Source of the DNA: an uncultured Legionellales bacterium
Lineage (GTDB): Bacteria; Pseudomonadota; Gammaproteobacteria; UBA1113
Length of the DNA: 64,000 bases
Direction: 5' to 3'
Assembly: GCA_945957175.1 (NCBI GenBank)
Contig: CAMFJL010000009.1
Span: 1-64,000 of the forward strand
The notes beneath the pieces are model-generated. The model was given only the letters and a program-made list of their open reading frames with translations. It searched no databases and was not told the origin of the DNA. Below are positions 16,739 to 25,204 of this stretch, piece by piece. A program made the translations under genes and the position numbers. The stretch's first letter is position 1, and the number at the start of each line of letters is the position of its first letter.

Positions 16739-18281
16739 AATAGCTCTCGGGCGGTAAAAAGGCGTAAGCAATCACAATAGGCTGTGCTTTCTTGTTACTT
16801 GTCATCATGGGAAGCGTCATGGTACCTTGATAAATCATCTGTGGGAATCGCTTTTGAATCGATGCAGGAAAAGAAGTACCTTCATTCGGGTGCTTAATCT
16901 TCCAGATAAAAATGGCACCTTGTTGATGCATTCGCGCTTCATCAATCCACGCACTACGATGCTTATTCCAAGTAAAATAAGGCTCTGGTTTGTCTTTTGA
17001 ATACCCAGCAAAGTTTCTCACCTCTGTTGCACTACCGGCCACATAAGCCACCGGCGTATGATAATCTTGATTCCATGCTTGCGTTAGCGTTGTAGTCATC
17101 AATTTCCCGGGATAAATCGCAGCAATTTCATGACCTGTTAGATAAGTGCTATAACGTAAATAAATACCGCGACTTACAATAATGAGGGCACATAAACTTA
17201 GCCATAGGATAATAAAATATTTCCATACTTTGGGTGTTATGATGGGTTGCAGATACGCTATGAATAATATACCCACAAATGAAAAAAAGGGATAAGCCCA
17301 AAGTGAATTTAGCCAAAAGCCTCCGGCGGCAGAAACAAACAAGGCCAGAACAAGTGGGCCTAAACCAACTATCCACAAAAATTGCTTATGAAATACACTG
17401 ATGACCAGAGAGTCACGTCTATAAAAATATAGCGGCACCGCCATGATAAACAAAAGCGCTATCGCACCTACTTGCTCAATCAAAAAACGAATGGGCTGAA
17501 ATACATGACGTATGAGTGCGTTGTGACTACCATGCGCTTCCCCGAGTCTATCCGCTGTGTAGGTGAACGGCGCAAAATGGTGCGTAAATAACCACCAAAG
17601 ATTGGGCAAAAATACCAGAAGCGCACAAAGTAAGGCCGCATAAGGTCGGTACGTTTTTAAACTTTGTCGCGCTTGTGGATTGACACACAGAAAGACAAAC
17701 ATGGCACCTAATAATAGTGGCGCTTCGTATTTAGTTAATAAGGTAAGACCTGCAGTAACACCAAAAATTAACCATGACTGCGTATGATGACAAGTTACCG
17801 CCCGATAAAAAGCAAGGCTTGCGAGCGCCCAAGTTGCTAACATTAAGATATTGGGATTAAATTGAGGTGATGCAATATTATAATAATAAATACCTTCCAG
17901 CAGCAAAACACTGATTAAGGCAAGACGCGGTAATAATATCGATTGTGCAATGCGCCACATAGCCCAAAAACAGGTAATAACCGACAGCTGACTTAATAAG
18001 TAAATAGCTAAATCAGGATAATGCAACACATCATTCATCCCTGCCGTCAGCCAAGGTGCAAGAAAAGGATGTTTATCGTAACCTAATTGCCACTGATTTC
18101 CCCAAGCAATGCCCTCTAAACTATCAAAAGGTGCATTTTGGCATAACCATAGTGGCATGAAGACCCAAATAAATAAGTGTGCTGCGCAAAATAACCAAAA
18201 CCAACGATGGCATCGCTCGGCTTCTGTGAGCGTGCTTATCTGTAAAGCGCTCAGGCTGGATGTGCGTGTTAAATTATCCAT
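16734..18281 (-). CDS. GT39-type membrane glycosyltransferase
   Basis: 515 residues with about ten hydrophobic segments. The N-terminal cytoplasmic tail and first membrane helix are followed by the PMT/ArnT-type first loop: acidic residues in DSLEGIAWGNQWQLGYDKHP (residues ~53-72), the region that coordinates a polyprenyl-phosphate sugar donor. The C-terminal ~130 residues form a soluble periplasmic domain. Family members transfer sugars from polyprenyl phosphate to lipids, lipid A or proteins on the periplasmic side. The acceptor is unknown. It lies alone between a deformylase-like gene (convergent) and an FkbM methyltransferase on the same strand, a weak hint at cell-surface glycan modification. 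Confidence 0.8.
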   Translation of the reverse strand: MDNLTRTSSLSALQISTLTEAERCHRWFWLFCAAHLFIWVFMPLWLCQNAPFDSLEGIAWGNQWQLGYDKHPFLAPWLTAGMNDVLHYPDLAIYLLSQLSVITCFWAMWRIAQSILLPRLALISVLLLEGIYYYNIASPQFNPNILMLATWALASLAFYRAVTCHHTQSWLIFGVTAGLTLLTKYEAPLLLGAMFVFLCVNPQARQSLKTYRPYAALLCALLVFLPNLWWLFTHHFAPFTYTADRLGEAHGSHNALIRHVFQPIRFLIEQVGAIALLFIMAVPLYFYRRDSLVISVFHKQFLWIVGLGPLVLALFVSAAGGFWLNSLWAYPFFSFVGILFIAYLQPIITPKVWKYFIILWLSLCALIIVSRGIYLRYSTYLTGHEIAAIYPGKLMTTTLTQAWNQDYHTPVAYVAGSATEVRNFAGYSKDKPEPYFTWNKHRSAWIDEARMHQQGAIFIWKIKHPNEGTSFPASIQKRFPQMIYQGTMTLPMMTSNKKAQPIVIAYAFLPPESYL

Positions 18282-18387
18282 AGAAATGATTCATCGACGG
18301 GTCTATGCATGTTAAAGAAATGTCGGTATAAACCGCAATTATACCACGAACATAACTTACATACACAAGTGCAACTAAAAAATGTAC

Positions 18388-19200
18388 TTATGAACGCCAA
18401 GTATCATTGGGACTTTTGATTTCGACAAGTCCATTGATTTCAGCTTTCACTTTATTAGGTAAACAAAGCATATTGACAGATACAACACTACCAAAAATAT
18501 TTGTAGCGTTTTTAAAAAAATTATTGGGGTTATAAAGCGGTGGCAAATGCCAGTAAAGTTTATAGTCTAATTCCATGAGCAATGCAATTAAAGCTGATGA
18601 TTTTTCTTCTCGGTCATTTTCTGCATAAATAATGGGGCTATGTTTTTCAATTGTATTTCTTGCACCCAATAAGACATCTTTTTCCATTCCTTCAACGTCA
18701 ATCTTCATGAATTGACATTGAGGCAATTGCATACTATCAATTGTCATGACCTGAACTGACTCACCCTGTTGGAACTGCCCAAGTGATAAACCACCATAAT
18801 TACCTTCGCGATGATAGTCAAGGCTTGGTATCATAATACTGCCATTGTCTTTACTGACCGCGGCATGAAAGCAAATTGCATGAGTGACATTATTAAGCGC
18901 CATATTTGCACACAAGGTTTGAAAGATAACACGCTGCGGTTCAAATGCAATCACTGCACCCGTTAGCCCGACTTTATTAGCAAAATATAGCGTATGGGCA
19001 CCGATATTGGCACCAATATCAAGCACTATCATACCTGGCTGAATAATCTGATCAAAAAGCTCAATCTCTTTTTCTGAAAATTCACCATATTGTAAAAAGG
19101 ACTGCCCGACATATTGATCATGCTTATTGTAAAGCATATAGCCATGGCGACATTGTTTTAATTCATTCATATCACTTTGCGTAAGCGGTGCTGGAATCAT
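18388..19200 (-). CDS. FkbM-family methyltransferase
   Basis: 270 residues. The SAM-binding motif I is VLDIGANIGAHTLYFANKVG (about residues 59-78), followed by VIAFEPQ (motif II region) and FMKIDVEGMEKDVLLGARN, the signature FkbM/Methyltransf_21 pattern in which the Asp-Val-Glu-Gly segment is nearly invariant. FkbM enzymes O-methylate sugars or small natural products. No partner biosynthetic cluster is evident; the neighbouring membrane glycosyltransferase on the same strand could point to surface-glycan methylation. The start at ATG 19200 is supported by an AGGA sequence 9 bases upstream. Confidence 0.85.
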   Translation of the reverse strand: MIPAPLTQSDMNELKQCRHGYMLYNKHDQYVGQSFLQYGEFSEKEIELFDQIIQPGMIVLDIGANIGAHTLYFANKVGLTGAVIAFEPQRVIFQTLCANMALNNVTHAICFHAAVSKDNGSIMIPSLDYHREGNYGGLSLGQFQQGESVQVMTIDSMQLPQCQFMKIDVEGMEKDVLLGARNTIEKHSPIIYAENDREEKSSALIALLMELDYKLYWHLPPLYNPNNFFKNATNIFGSVVSVNMLCLPNKVKAEINGLVEIKSPNDTWRS

Positions 19201-19407
19201 GTAAAGCGCATCCTACATTGGTCTTACTTCTAGTGTAGCAGCCGTTTTGATAAACGCCATAGACCTCGTTGAGCTTGTACAATGTGTATAAAATCGCTAC
19301 AATACCGTCCTTACGATGGGTACACTGATAGGCGTTTATGATGAGTCAAAGTATACAAAAACAAGGCGGTCAAATCCGCATGCCGGAACAGGCGCGCATG
19401 TTGCATT

Positions 19408-20100
19408 GTGGCAATCATTAAAACAATGCAAATAAGCGAATCTGCCGCATCGGCACCACGATCGTCCATTCGTTCATTCGTTAAACGACAAAGCCGTTTG
19501 ACCAATGGACAATCGCGCGCACTCTCTGAATTATTACCTGTTTATTCACTCATACTGCCTATGCCTCAAAGCACAACCTTTTGTGTGCTTGAAATCGGTT
19601 TTGGCATGGGGCAATCACTTGTAAAAACAGCAGCCCAATACCCTTCACATCATTTTGTAGGTGTTGAAGTCCATGCACCCGGTGTGGGTGCATTGTTATT
19701 AGAGGTAGAACGATTGCAGTTAACAAATCTTCGCGTATTTCATGGCGATATCGTTGCATTATTACCTCAGCTACCGCCTATGTCTTTTGATAAAATTCAA
19801 ATCTTTTTCCCAGATCCTTGGCCCAAGGCAAGACATCATAAACGAAGACTCATTCAGCTTTCATTTATTCAAAGCTTATTACCACTATTAAAACCTCAAG
19901 GTATTCTACATTTAGCCACTGACTGGCAGCCTTATGCCGAACATATGTTAACTGTATTAAATCAAACTGCTGCGCTTTGCAATATGTCACCTGATAACAG
20001 CTTTTGCCCACGCCCGTCCGAGCGACCGCTAACTAAGTATGAAGCTAGAGGAGAACGTTTAGGGCATGGCGTATGGGATTTATTGTTTGTGAAAAGCTAA
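19408..20100 (+). CDS. trmB: tRNA (guanine-N7)-methyltransferase
   Basis: Forms m7G46 in tRNA variable loops. Motifs: IRSFVKRQSRLTNGQ at the N-terminus, SAM-binding LEIGFGMGQS, and the TrmB signature FFPDPWPKARHHKRRL. The C-terminal DNSFCPRPSERPLTKYEARG is also typical. The start is GTG 19408 or ATG 19426; ATG 19426 gives a conventional length of 224 residues. A 27-codon ORF (19338-19421) precedes and overlaps the GTG start; it might be a leader, but no function can be argued. Confidence 0.93.
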   Translation: MAIIKTMQISESAASAPRSSIRSFVKRQSRLTNGQSRALSELLPVYSLILPMPQSTTFCVLEIGFGMGQSLVKTAAQYPSHHFVGVEVHAPGVGALLLEVERLQLTNLRVFHGDIVALLPQLPPMSFDKIQIFFPDPWPKARHHKRRLIQLSFIQSLLPLLKPQGILHLATDWQPYAEHMLTVLNQTAALCNMSPDNSFCPRPSERPLTKYEARGERLGHGVWDLLFVKS

Positions 20101-20169
20101 GAGAGATAGTATGGAACAAATGAAGCTTTTCCCACTTGCTCCATGCAATGCTAGGGCAATCACACAAGG

Positions 20170-22179
20170 CTATTGACTTGATGATGTTTTATAAACCTTC
20201 AACCAATGTTCAACATCATCAACAGCTTTAAATAAAGCATTCAATTGCGATACAAGATCCGTCAATGGTTTATCATTTCGTTCATACGTCTTGACTTCAT
20301 CATGTAATAACATAGCAATTTTATTGAGCTCAGGCGCCATCACATAACTGATACCACCTCGAAATTTATGAAACAATGCTCTAGCTCTCGTATAATCATT
20401 ATGTTGGAAAGCATCTTTAAATAAAATTTTCTCTTCTTTAAACGATGATAACAATTTTTTTATCATATCCAATGCCGTTAGCTCATCCCCACCAAACATA
20501 TCACTCATGCCAACAATATCAATGATGGTATCTTCATTGGCTAGATGATCAGCAATTATTTTTTTAGCCATGTCTTCCGTCAATGGCTTATTGTAAAAGC
20601 CTAAAAAACCTACGCTTCTAGCCTGTTCTCTTCTTGCATCATCCGAGTGTGCTGTCAGTGCAATAAAGGGCGTTTTATAATTAGTATGACTATTATTTGC
20701 TTTGATTTCTGTAAGAATATCGAACCCGGTGCCATCAGGTAATCCCAAATCGCAAATCACAACATCGAATACACTGCGTTTAAGCACTTCTTTCGCTTCG
20801 GCAACGTTCACGGCTTTTTCAATATGACACGGATAATCAAGCCGCTTTAAGATATTCTCGGCGGCCATCATGGCGATAGAACTATCTTCAATTAAACAAA
20901 CTCGAATAGTCTCTGCTGCTGATTCTGTCATCATAGCTTTGGAAGATAATAGTTGCACGCTTGGTTCAGTTGTTAGGGTTCGCTTTTCTCCATATTCTGT
21001 TTGTGCGATATCAATGATTAAAGAGCGTTTAAGTTCTTGATGCGACTTTTCTCCGGCGAGCTGTTGAACCAAAGGTAATTTAAATACAGTATCCACGGTA
21101 AACAGTGTACCCTCATTGATAACGCTTTTTACATCTAATTCTGCACCTATCTCGCTCACAAATTTTTTGACAATATGTAGCCCAAGACCACTGCCCTTGA
21201 ATTTTCCTCGATTTGAGGGATTGAGTCTGGTAAATTTCTCAAAGATAGCGGGTAATTTGTCTTCCGATATACCAATACCTGTATCCTCAACAGCAAAGCG
21301 TATCGTCACTTGTTTATCTTTTCGATGAATAAGGCTCACATGAACCGTTACCTTGCCTTTTTCCGTGAACTTAATGGCATTACCAATCAAATTGATAAGA
21401 ATTTTTTTAAGCCTATAGTCATCACCTTTGACAACATCTGGCACTTCGTTATCAACGTCTAATATCAATGTAGATTCATGGGCAATCGCAGCCGCGCTGT
21501 TAAGGTGAATGGTGCTATAAAGCAATGCTAACAATGAGAATTTTCTATCGTATATGGGCTTATCACCATATTCAATATCATCAAAATCAATGACAGCATT
21601 ATGAATTTCAAGCAACTCTCTTGATGCCTTTAAAAGGTGTGGTAAGTATTTTTTAAATTCTTCCATATCATGACTTTTATAGGCGGCGTCAAGTAAAGCG
21701 TATATACCTGATATTGGTGTTCGAATATCATGCTGCATATTTTCTATAAATTCGGATTTTAATATATTTGCTTGCTCTGCAATTTCTTTTGCTTGTTTTA
21801 ATTCGGTAATATCTAATGACATACCTAATATACCAACCACTTCACCGTATATATTTCTAAGTGGCGCTTTTCTCGTTAAATAAATAGCTTTTTCACTATT
21901 TAAACTGACACCTTCTTCTTCAAATACTAACTCTTTTCCAGCTTCAAGTACCTTACGATCATTTGCCTCTGATGCTTCAGCAAAATGCAGGGGCATGATA
22001 TCAGCATTAGTTTTACCTATAATATCCTCTTGTGAATTCAATTGAAACAAGTCAAGAACATTTTTATTACATCCAAGAAACTTACCTTCTTTATTTTTCC
22101 AAAAGATATTGCCTGACATTGTTTCAATAATATGCATAAGATCAACAGATTTTACCTCATGCACAATATCTTCTTTCAT
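20170..22179 (-). CDS. Soluble hybrid histidine kinase (PAS - HisKA - HATPase - receiver - HPt)
   Basis: 669 residues with no membrane segment. Order: PAS sensor (about 12-125, including KNKEGKFLGCNKNVLDLF), HisKA with the phospho-acceptor His150 in ENMQHDIRTPISG, HATPase with N-box NLIGNAIKF (263-271), G1 DTGIGIS (299-305) and G2 GSGLGLHI (329-336). Then comes a receiver with Glu431-Asp432, phospho-acceptor Asp477 in VVICDLGLPDGTG and Lys531, and a C-terminal HPt domain with His604 in FHKFRGG. The whole phosphorelay is therefore in one cytoplasmic protein of ArcB/LuxQ-like order, and the final response regulator is not in the window. It starts 29 bp after the stop of the cyclodipeptide-synthase homologue, with AAGGA before its ATG, so the two are probably one operon. 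The PAS domain might sense a product of that enzyme; this is inference. Confidence 0.92.
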   Translation of the reverse strand: MKEDIVHEVKSVDLMHIIETMSGNIFWKNKEGKFLGCNKNVLDLFQLNSQEDIIGKTNADIMPLHFAEASEANDRKVLEAGKELVFEEEGVSLNSEKAIYLTRKAPLRNIYGEVVGILGMSLDITELKQAKEIAEQANILKSEFIENMQHDIRTPISGIYALLDAAYKSHDMEEFKKYLPHLLKASRELLEIHNAVIDFDDIEYGDKPIYDRKFSLLALLYSTIHLNSAAAIAHESTLILDVDNEVPDVVKGDDYRLKKILINLIGNAIKFTEKGKVTVHVSLIHRKDKQVTIRFAVEDTGIGISEDKLPAIFEKFTRLNPSNRGKFKGSGLGLHIVKKFVSEIGAELDVKSVINEGTLFTVDTVFKLPLVQQLAGEKSHQELKRSLIIDIAQTEYGEKRTLTTEPSVQLLSSKAMMTESAAETIRVCLIEDSSIAMMAAENILKRLDYPCHIEKAVNVAEAKEVLKRSVFDVVICDLGLPDGTGFDILTEIKANNSHTNYKTPFIALTAHSDDARREQARSVGFLGFYNKPLTEDMAKKIIADHLANEDTIIDIVGMSDMFGGDELTALDMIKKLLSSFKEEKILFKDAFQHNDYTRARALFHKFRGGISYVMAPELNKIAMLLHDEVKTYERNDKPLTDLVSQLNALFKAVDDVEHWLKVYKTSSSQ

Positions 22180-22208
22180 TATTAAAATTTCCTTATATTT
22201 TTAAATTA

Positions 22209-23285
22209 TCAGCTAAGTGTTGGTGTCATCGGCCGAACGGGTGAAAGCATCGCTGTAGAAGTCAGGGTAGATGGTGATCTGTCTGTCTCTAACGAGCAGG
22301 AGGATTCCAAAGGACCACCGCTGCTAGGAGATGAAGAATCTGCCGTCGATTGAAACATCGATGAAGAAGAACGCACGCCTGTCGGAATGAAGGGTGTTGC
22401 TTCAATTGCCTTAGTCTGCATGAGCCGTGCAAGTGTAGCTAAAATTGCGGGATATTCACTTGGTGGTAGTTCAGCTAGCAGACGACAAACAGCGGCAAAC
22501 GACGGACTATACCCGCCAGAGGGGAAGGCAAGACCCTCGTAACTGGTGCTGTAGTCAGTGGAACTTGAAGCAGGATCATACTCTGTAACCGTAGCCTGAA
22601 TAGATGATAGCAATTGTCTATGTTTTGATGAAAATATAGCTTTGTAATGCGTAGCAATAAAATTCATAGGTGAGCTCCTTCGACCCATATAAATTTCATG
22701 ATCAGACTCAGCACAATCCATTCTGAATGCTAACATCGCGCATTCTTCTAAAATGTATTCACGCAGGTATGATCTAACAATATCTGGATCAATACCAACT
22801 TGTACATATTGACGAAAACGTGCTTGTTTATTTACAAGATCGTCAACTATTTCATGAAATTTTTGCCATTTATTCTCTGGCATATTCCAATAAAAATTGT
22901 ATATTTCATCATAATATTTTTTAAAACCTTCATAATGATCAACTTTATAAGTTTCCCAAGTGATAATTTCAAAACCAATGCCCTTGTCTTTCATGATTTC
23001 ACTATATTGATTTATAACCTTTTTGTTTTTTGAAAGCCAATCAGCATCCATCTCTGTAGATTCTTTTTTAGCAAGCTCCATGTTAAGATTATGTTTTAAT
23101 ACAAGCCAATGAAATTGCAGATTGCCAGTTAAAAATAGATAAACTTTTTTGAGTTTAGGCTGCTTCATTAAGGCTAGAAAAATAGCTTCAATATTTTTGC
23201 CATTTTGCTCTTCTGTTCCAATACTAATAGCTAATGTTACTGTAAATTCACCAGTCGCAAAACTTTGACCGAACTTAACTACCAT
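22209..23285 (-). CDS. Cyclodipeptide synthase (CDPS) homologue with Ser-rich C-terminal extension
   Basis: CDPSs use aminoacyl-tRNAs to make cyclic dipeptides. ATG 23285 is chosen because GGGGGAG lies 3 bases upstream; the longer frame from 23351 is not needed. In the 358-residue product the first strand ends in LAISIGTEEQNGK with Ser21 at the place of the catalytic serine (AlbC Ser37) and the following G-x-x-x-x-G-x-K pattern. NLQFHWL (55-61) matches the conserved D/N-x-L-Q-R-H segment, FEIITWETY the R/W segment, and Tyr177-x3-Glu181 in YILEECAM the Tyr178/Glu182 pair. Tyr199 in EIYMGRRSSP stands for Tyr202, with Met where subfamilies have Pro or His. The spacing agrees with known enzymes. 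Typical CDPSs have ~220-250 residues; here ~140 extra residues follow, rich in Ser/Thr/Pro and enclosing one predicted helical pair. A histidine kinase follows 29 bp downstream. Confidence 0.72.
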   Translation of the reverse strand: MVVKFGQSFATGEFTVTLAISIGTEEQNGKNIEAIFLALMKQPKLKKVYLFLTGNLQFHWLVLKHNLNMELAKKESTEMDADWLSKNKKVINQYSEIMKDKGIGFEIITWETYKVDHYEGFKKYYDEIYNFYWNMPENKWQKFHEIVDDLVNKQARFRQYVQVGIDPDIVRSYLREYILEECAMLAFRMDCAESDHEIYMGRRSSPMNFIATHYKAIFSSKHRQLLSSIQATVTEYDPASSSTDYSTSYEGLAFPSGGYSPSFAAVCRLLAELPPSEYPAILATLARLMQTKAIEATPFIPTGVRSSSSMFQSTADSSSPSSGGPLESSCSLETDRSPSTLTSTAMLSPVRPMTPTLS

Positions 23286-23344
23286 AGTCTCCCCCTTTAA
23301 TGCATCATTGTTAATTGTTAGCAGAGACGCTAACAAAAAGAAAT

Positions 23345-23359
23345 CACCCATTATGGGTG
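23345..23359. terminator. Small hairpin with T-rich flanks in the CDPS leader
   Basis: CACCCAT-T-ATGGGTG forms a 7-bp stem. On the plus strand it is followed by GTTTTTATTTTTTT-like sequence and on the minus strand by ATTTCTTTTT. It is 60 bases upstream of the chosen CDPS start, so on the minus strand it would act as a leader attenuator if transcription begins upstream of it. Confidence 0.4.
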
Positions 23360-23627
23360 TTTTTATTTTTTTAATGACCCTTTGAATTTTTTAAAAATTT
23401 ACTTTACGTGATATTATTGTTCTAAATAACATGTTTGTCGCGATAATTAAGTCACGGCAAGGCTTCGAAAGCATACGTTCAAATTTTGAACGCCTAAGCC
23501 TCGATTGTAGCCTAATTTATCTACAAAATCAAATTTTTAGCCTTTCTAGCTGACGTAAACACCCCTTGGGGATTTATCATACGGACACTTGACGCTTGTG
23601 GTCCTATGCCCAGTAAAGACAGAGTAT

Positions 23628-23657
23628 TTGCGCCATTGTGGACAATCCGGCTATAAT
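23628..23657 (+). promoter_or_regulatory. Sigma-70-type promoter for the fahA-hemB operon
   Basis: TTGCGC at 23628-23633 and a perfect TATAAT at 23652-23657 with an 18-base spacer, 35 bases before the ATG at 23692. The strong -10 and the position directly before a run of tightly spaced genes support it. Confidence 0.5.
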
Positions 23658-23691
23658 ACTGAACTATTAAAAGCCCCTATTGAGGTTACCT

Positions 23692-23898
23692 ATGCTTCGT
23701 CGCCTATATCGCCGATTATTTCGCTCACCCAAACAAACCCGTTTTGTCAGTGAGCTCGATACGTTTATGGCACAGGTACGCGCAAAAACACCTTTGTCCG
23801 CAAGTCAAGCGCAAGAAATTGCAAAAAATGCAGCGATTGCTAACAAACGAGACCATGCATCAACAGCCGTTGATACAAAGCTTTGGTCCGAATTTTAA
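23692..23898 (+). CDS. Small conserved-looking hypothetical protein
   Basis: 68 residues from ATG 23692, preceded by TTGAGG (7 bases). The N-terminus is Arg-rich (MLRRLYRRLFRSPKQTRF) and the rest amphipathic (VSELDTFMAQVRAKTPLSAS), without a recognised motif. It ends 4 bases before the fahA start, so it is probably co-translated with it. The composition suggests a small cytoplasmic, perhaps nucleic-acid- or membrane-binding protein, but no function is claimed. Confidence 0.6.
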   Translation: MLRRLYRRLFRSPKQTRFVSELDTFMAQVRAKTPLSASQAQEIAKNAAIANKRDHASTAVDTKLWSEF

Positions 23899-23902
23899 GT
23901 CT

Positions 23903-25204
23903 ATGGCAGCACTCCCAACGCTTAAAAGCTTTATTGATGTAAGCAGCGACAGCGATTTTCCTATTCAAAATCTTCCCTATGGCGTGTTTAGTGATCCTAA
24001 AAATACGAAGCCCCGCATAGGTGTTGCCATTGGCGATTGGATTTTAGATTTAAGCGTGATCGCAGATGCCGGCTTTTTTGAAACGATTCATCCGCAGGTC
24101 ACCTCTTGGTTTCATCAAGCAAGCTTGAATGTATTCATGGCTCAGGGCCCTTTACAATGGCAAGCCGTACGCAAACATCTACTTACACTGTTAAGTGAAG
24201 ACTGTCCAAAACTTCGTGATGCATCGTCATTACGTCAAACAGCCTTTGTAGCACAGCAACAAGCACGTTATTACCTCCCATTTAATACAAAAAACTACAC
24301 CGATTTTTATTCCGGCATTCATCATGCAGAAAATGTGGGGCGATTGTTTCGCGATAAAAATAACCCCTTATTACCTAACTATCGCCACATACCTGTTGCC
24401 TATCACGGCAGAGCAAGTTCTTTGGTCATTTCCGGTACCCCCATTCGACGGCCTATGGGACAGTTCATGCCGCAAGACCATGATATGCCTCAGTTTGGCC
24501 CGAGCCAACGCCTCGATTTTGAGCTCGAATTGGGTACGGTCATAGGTACAGGTAATCTATTAGGTGAACCTATTGCCATTGATGATGCAAATACCCATAT
24601 CTTCGGTTTTGTGCTTGTGAATGATTGGAGTGCTCGCGATATCCAGCAATGGGAATATGTACCTTTAGGTCCGTTCCTCGGTAAATCCTTTGCAACAACC
24701 CTTTCGCCTTGGGTGGTAACACAAGAAGCATTGGCACCATTTCAAATACCTGCACCTCAAATGACGCCCCCCCCCTTACCGTATTTAGTTGCGAAACACG
24801 ATTTTGCTTATGATATTCAATTACAGGTATCGCTCATCACAAGAGAATCCTCGAAAAAATACACCATTTCACATACAAATACTCAGGCTTTATATTGGAC
24901 GCAGGCTCAGCAAATTGCACATCACACATCTAATGGCTGTAATTTAGAGACAGGTGATCTGTTAGCTTCGGGTACCATTAGCGGTGAAACCCCTGGCAGT
25001 GACGGTAGTTTATTGGAAATGACCGCCAACGGCAAAGAACCACTGGTGCTTAGCCAACACGAACAACGTTGTTTTTTAGAAGACGGCGATACTGTTATTT
25101 TTGAAGCCTTTTGTAAAAAGCCTGATTTCCCGCGTATGGGTTTTGGCGTTGCAGCAGGCACAGTGATCCCAGCAACAATAAGAGGTACACATGACAAATC
25201 CTAG
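23903..25204 (+). CDS. fahA: Fumarylacetoacetase-like hydrolase
   Basis: 433 residues from ATG 23903; the open frame begins earlier but overlaps the small ORF upstream. Fumarylacetoacetase cleaves fumarylacetoacetate to fumarate and acetoacetate, the last step of tyrosine degradation. Landmarks: N-terminal SH3-like domain (IQNLPYGVFSDP), NYTDFYSGIHHAENVGRLFR, PVAYHGRASS, LDFELELGTVIG with metal-binding Glu residues, FVLVNDWSARDIQQWEYVPL, and GDLLASGTISG near the C-terminus, in the order of the two-domain eukaryotic-type FAH. The other tyrosine-degradation genes (hmgA, hppD) are not in the window. It overlaps hemB by 14 bp, linking it to haem synthesis transcriptionally. Confidence 0.9.
   Translation: MAALPTLKSFIDVSSDSDFPIQNLPYGVFSDPKNTKPRIGVAIGDWILDLSVIADAGFFETIHPQVTSWFHQASLNVFMAQGPLQWQAVRKHLLTLLSEDCPKLRDASSLRQTAFVAQQQARYYLPFNTKNYTDFYSGIHHAENVGRLFRDKNNPLLPNYRHIPVAYHGRASSLVISGTPIRRPMGQFMPQDHDMPQFGPSQRLDFELELGTVIGTGNLLGEPIAIDDANTHIFGFVLVNDWSARDIQQWEYVPLGPFLGKSFATTLSPWVVTQEALAPFQIPAPQMTPPPLPYLVAKHDFAYDIQLQVSLITRESSKKYTISHTNTQALYWTQAQQIAHHTSNGCNLETGDLLASGTISGETPGSDGSLLEMTANGKEPLVLSQHEQRCFLEDGDTVIFEAFCKKPDFPRMGFGVAAGTVIPATIRGTHDKS

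Larger units (their letters stand above)
23286..23691. other. Divergent regulatory region between the CDPS homologue and the fahA-hemB operon
   Basis: 406 bases without a gene. It contains the hairpin at 23345-23359, a perfect 17-bp inverted repeat CGTTCAAATTTTGAACG (8+1+8) at 23476-23492, and a promoter for the rightward operon at 23628-23657. The inverted repeat lies about 190 bp upstream of the CDPS start codon and could bind a regulator of either unit. Confidence 0.5.

Noticed and set aside
18388-19200. FkbM methyltransferase as tailoring enzyme of the cyclodipeptide pathway
   Set aside because: It is on the same strand but trmB, in opposite direction, separates it from the CDPS-kinase unit, so the link is not supported.
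19338-19421. 27-codon leader peptide before trmB
   Set aside because: It has no clear ribosome-binding site and overlaps the GTG start of trmB; no regulatory meaning can be supported.
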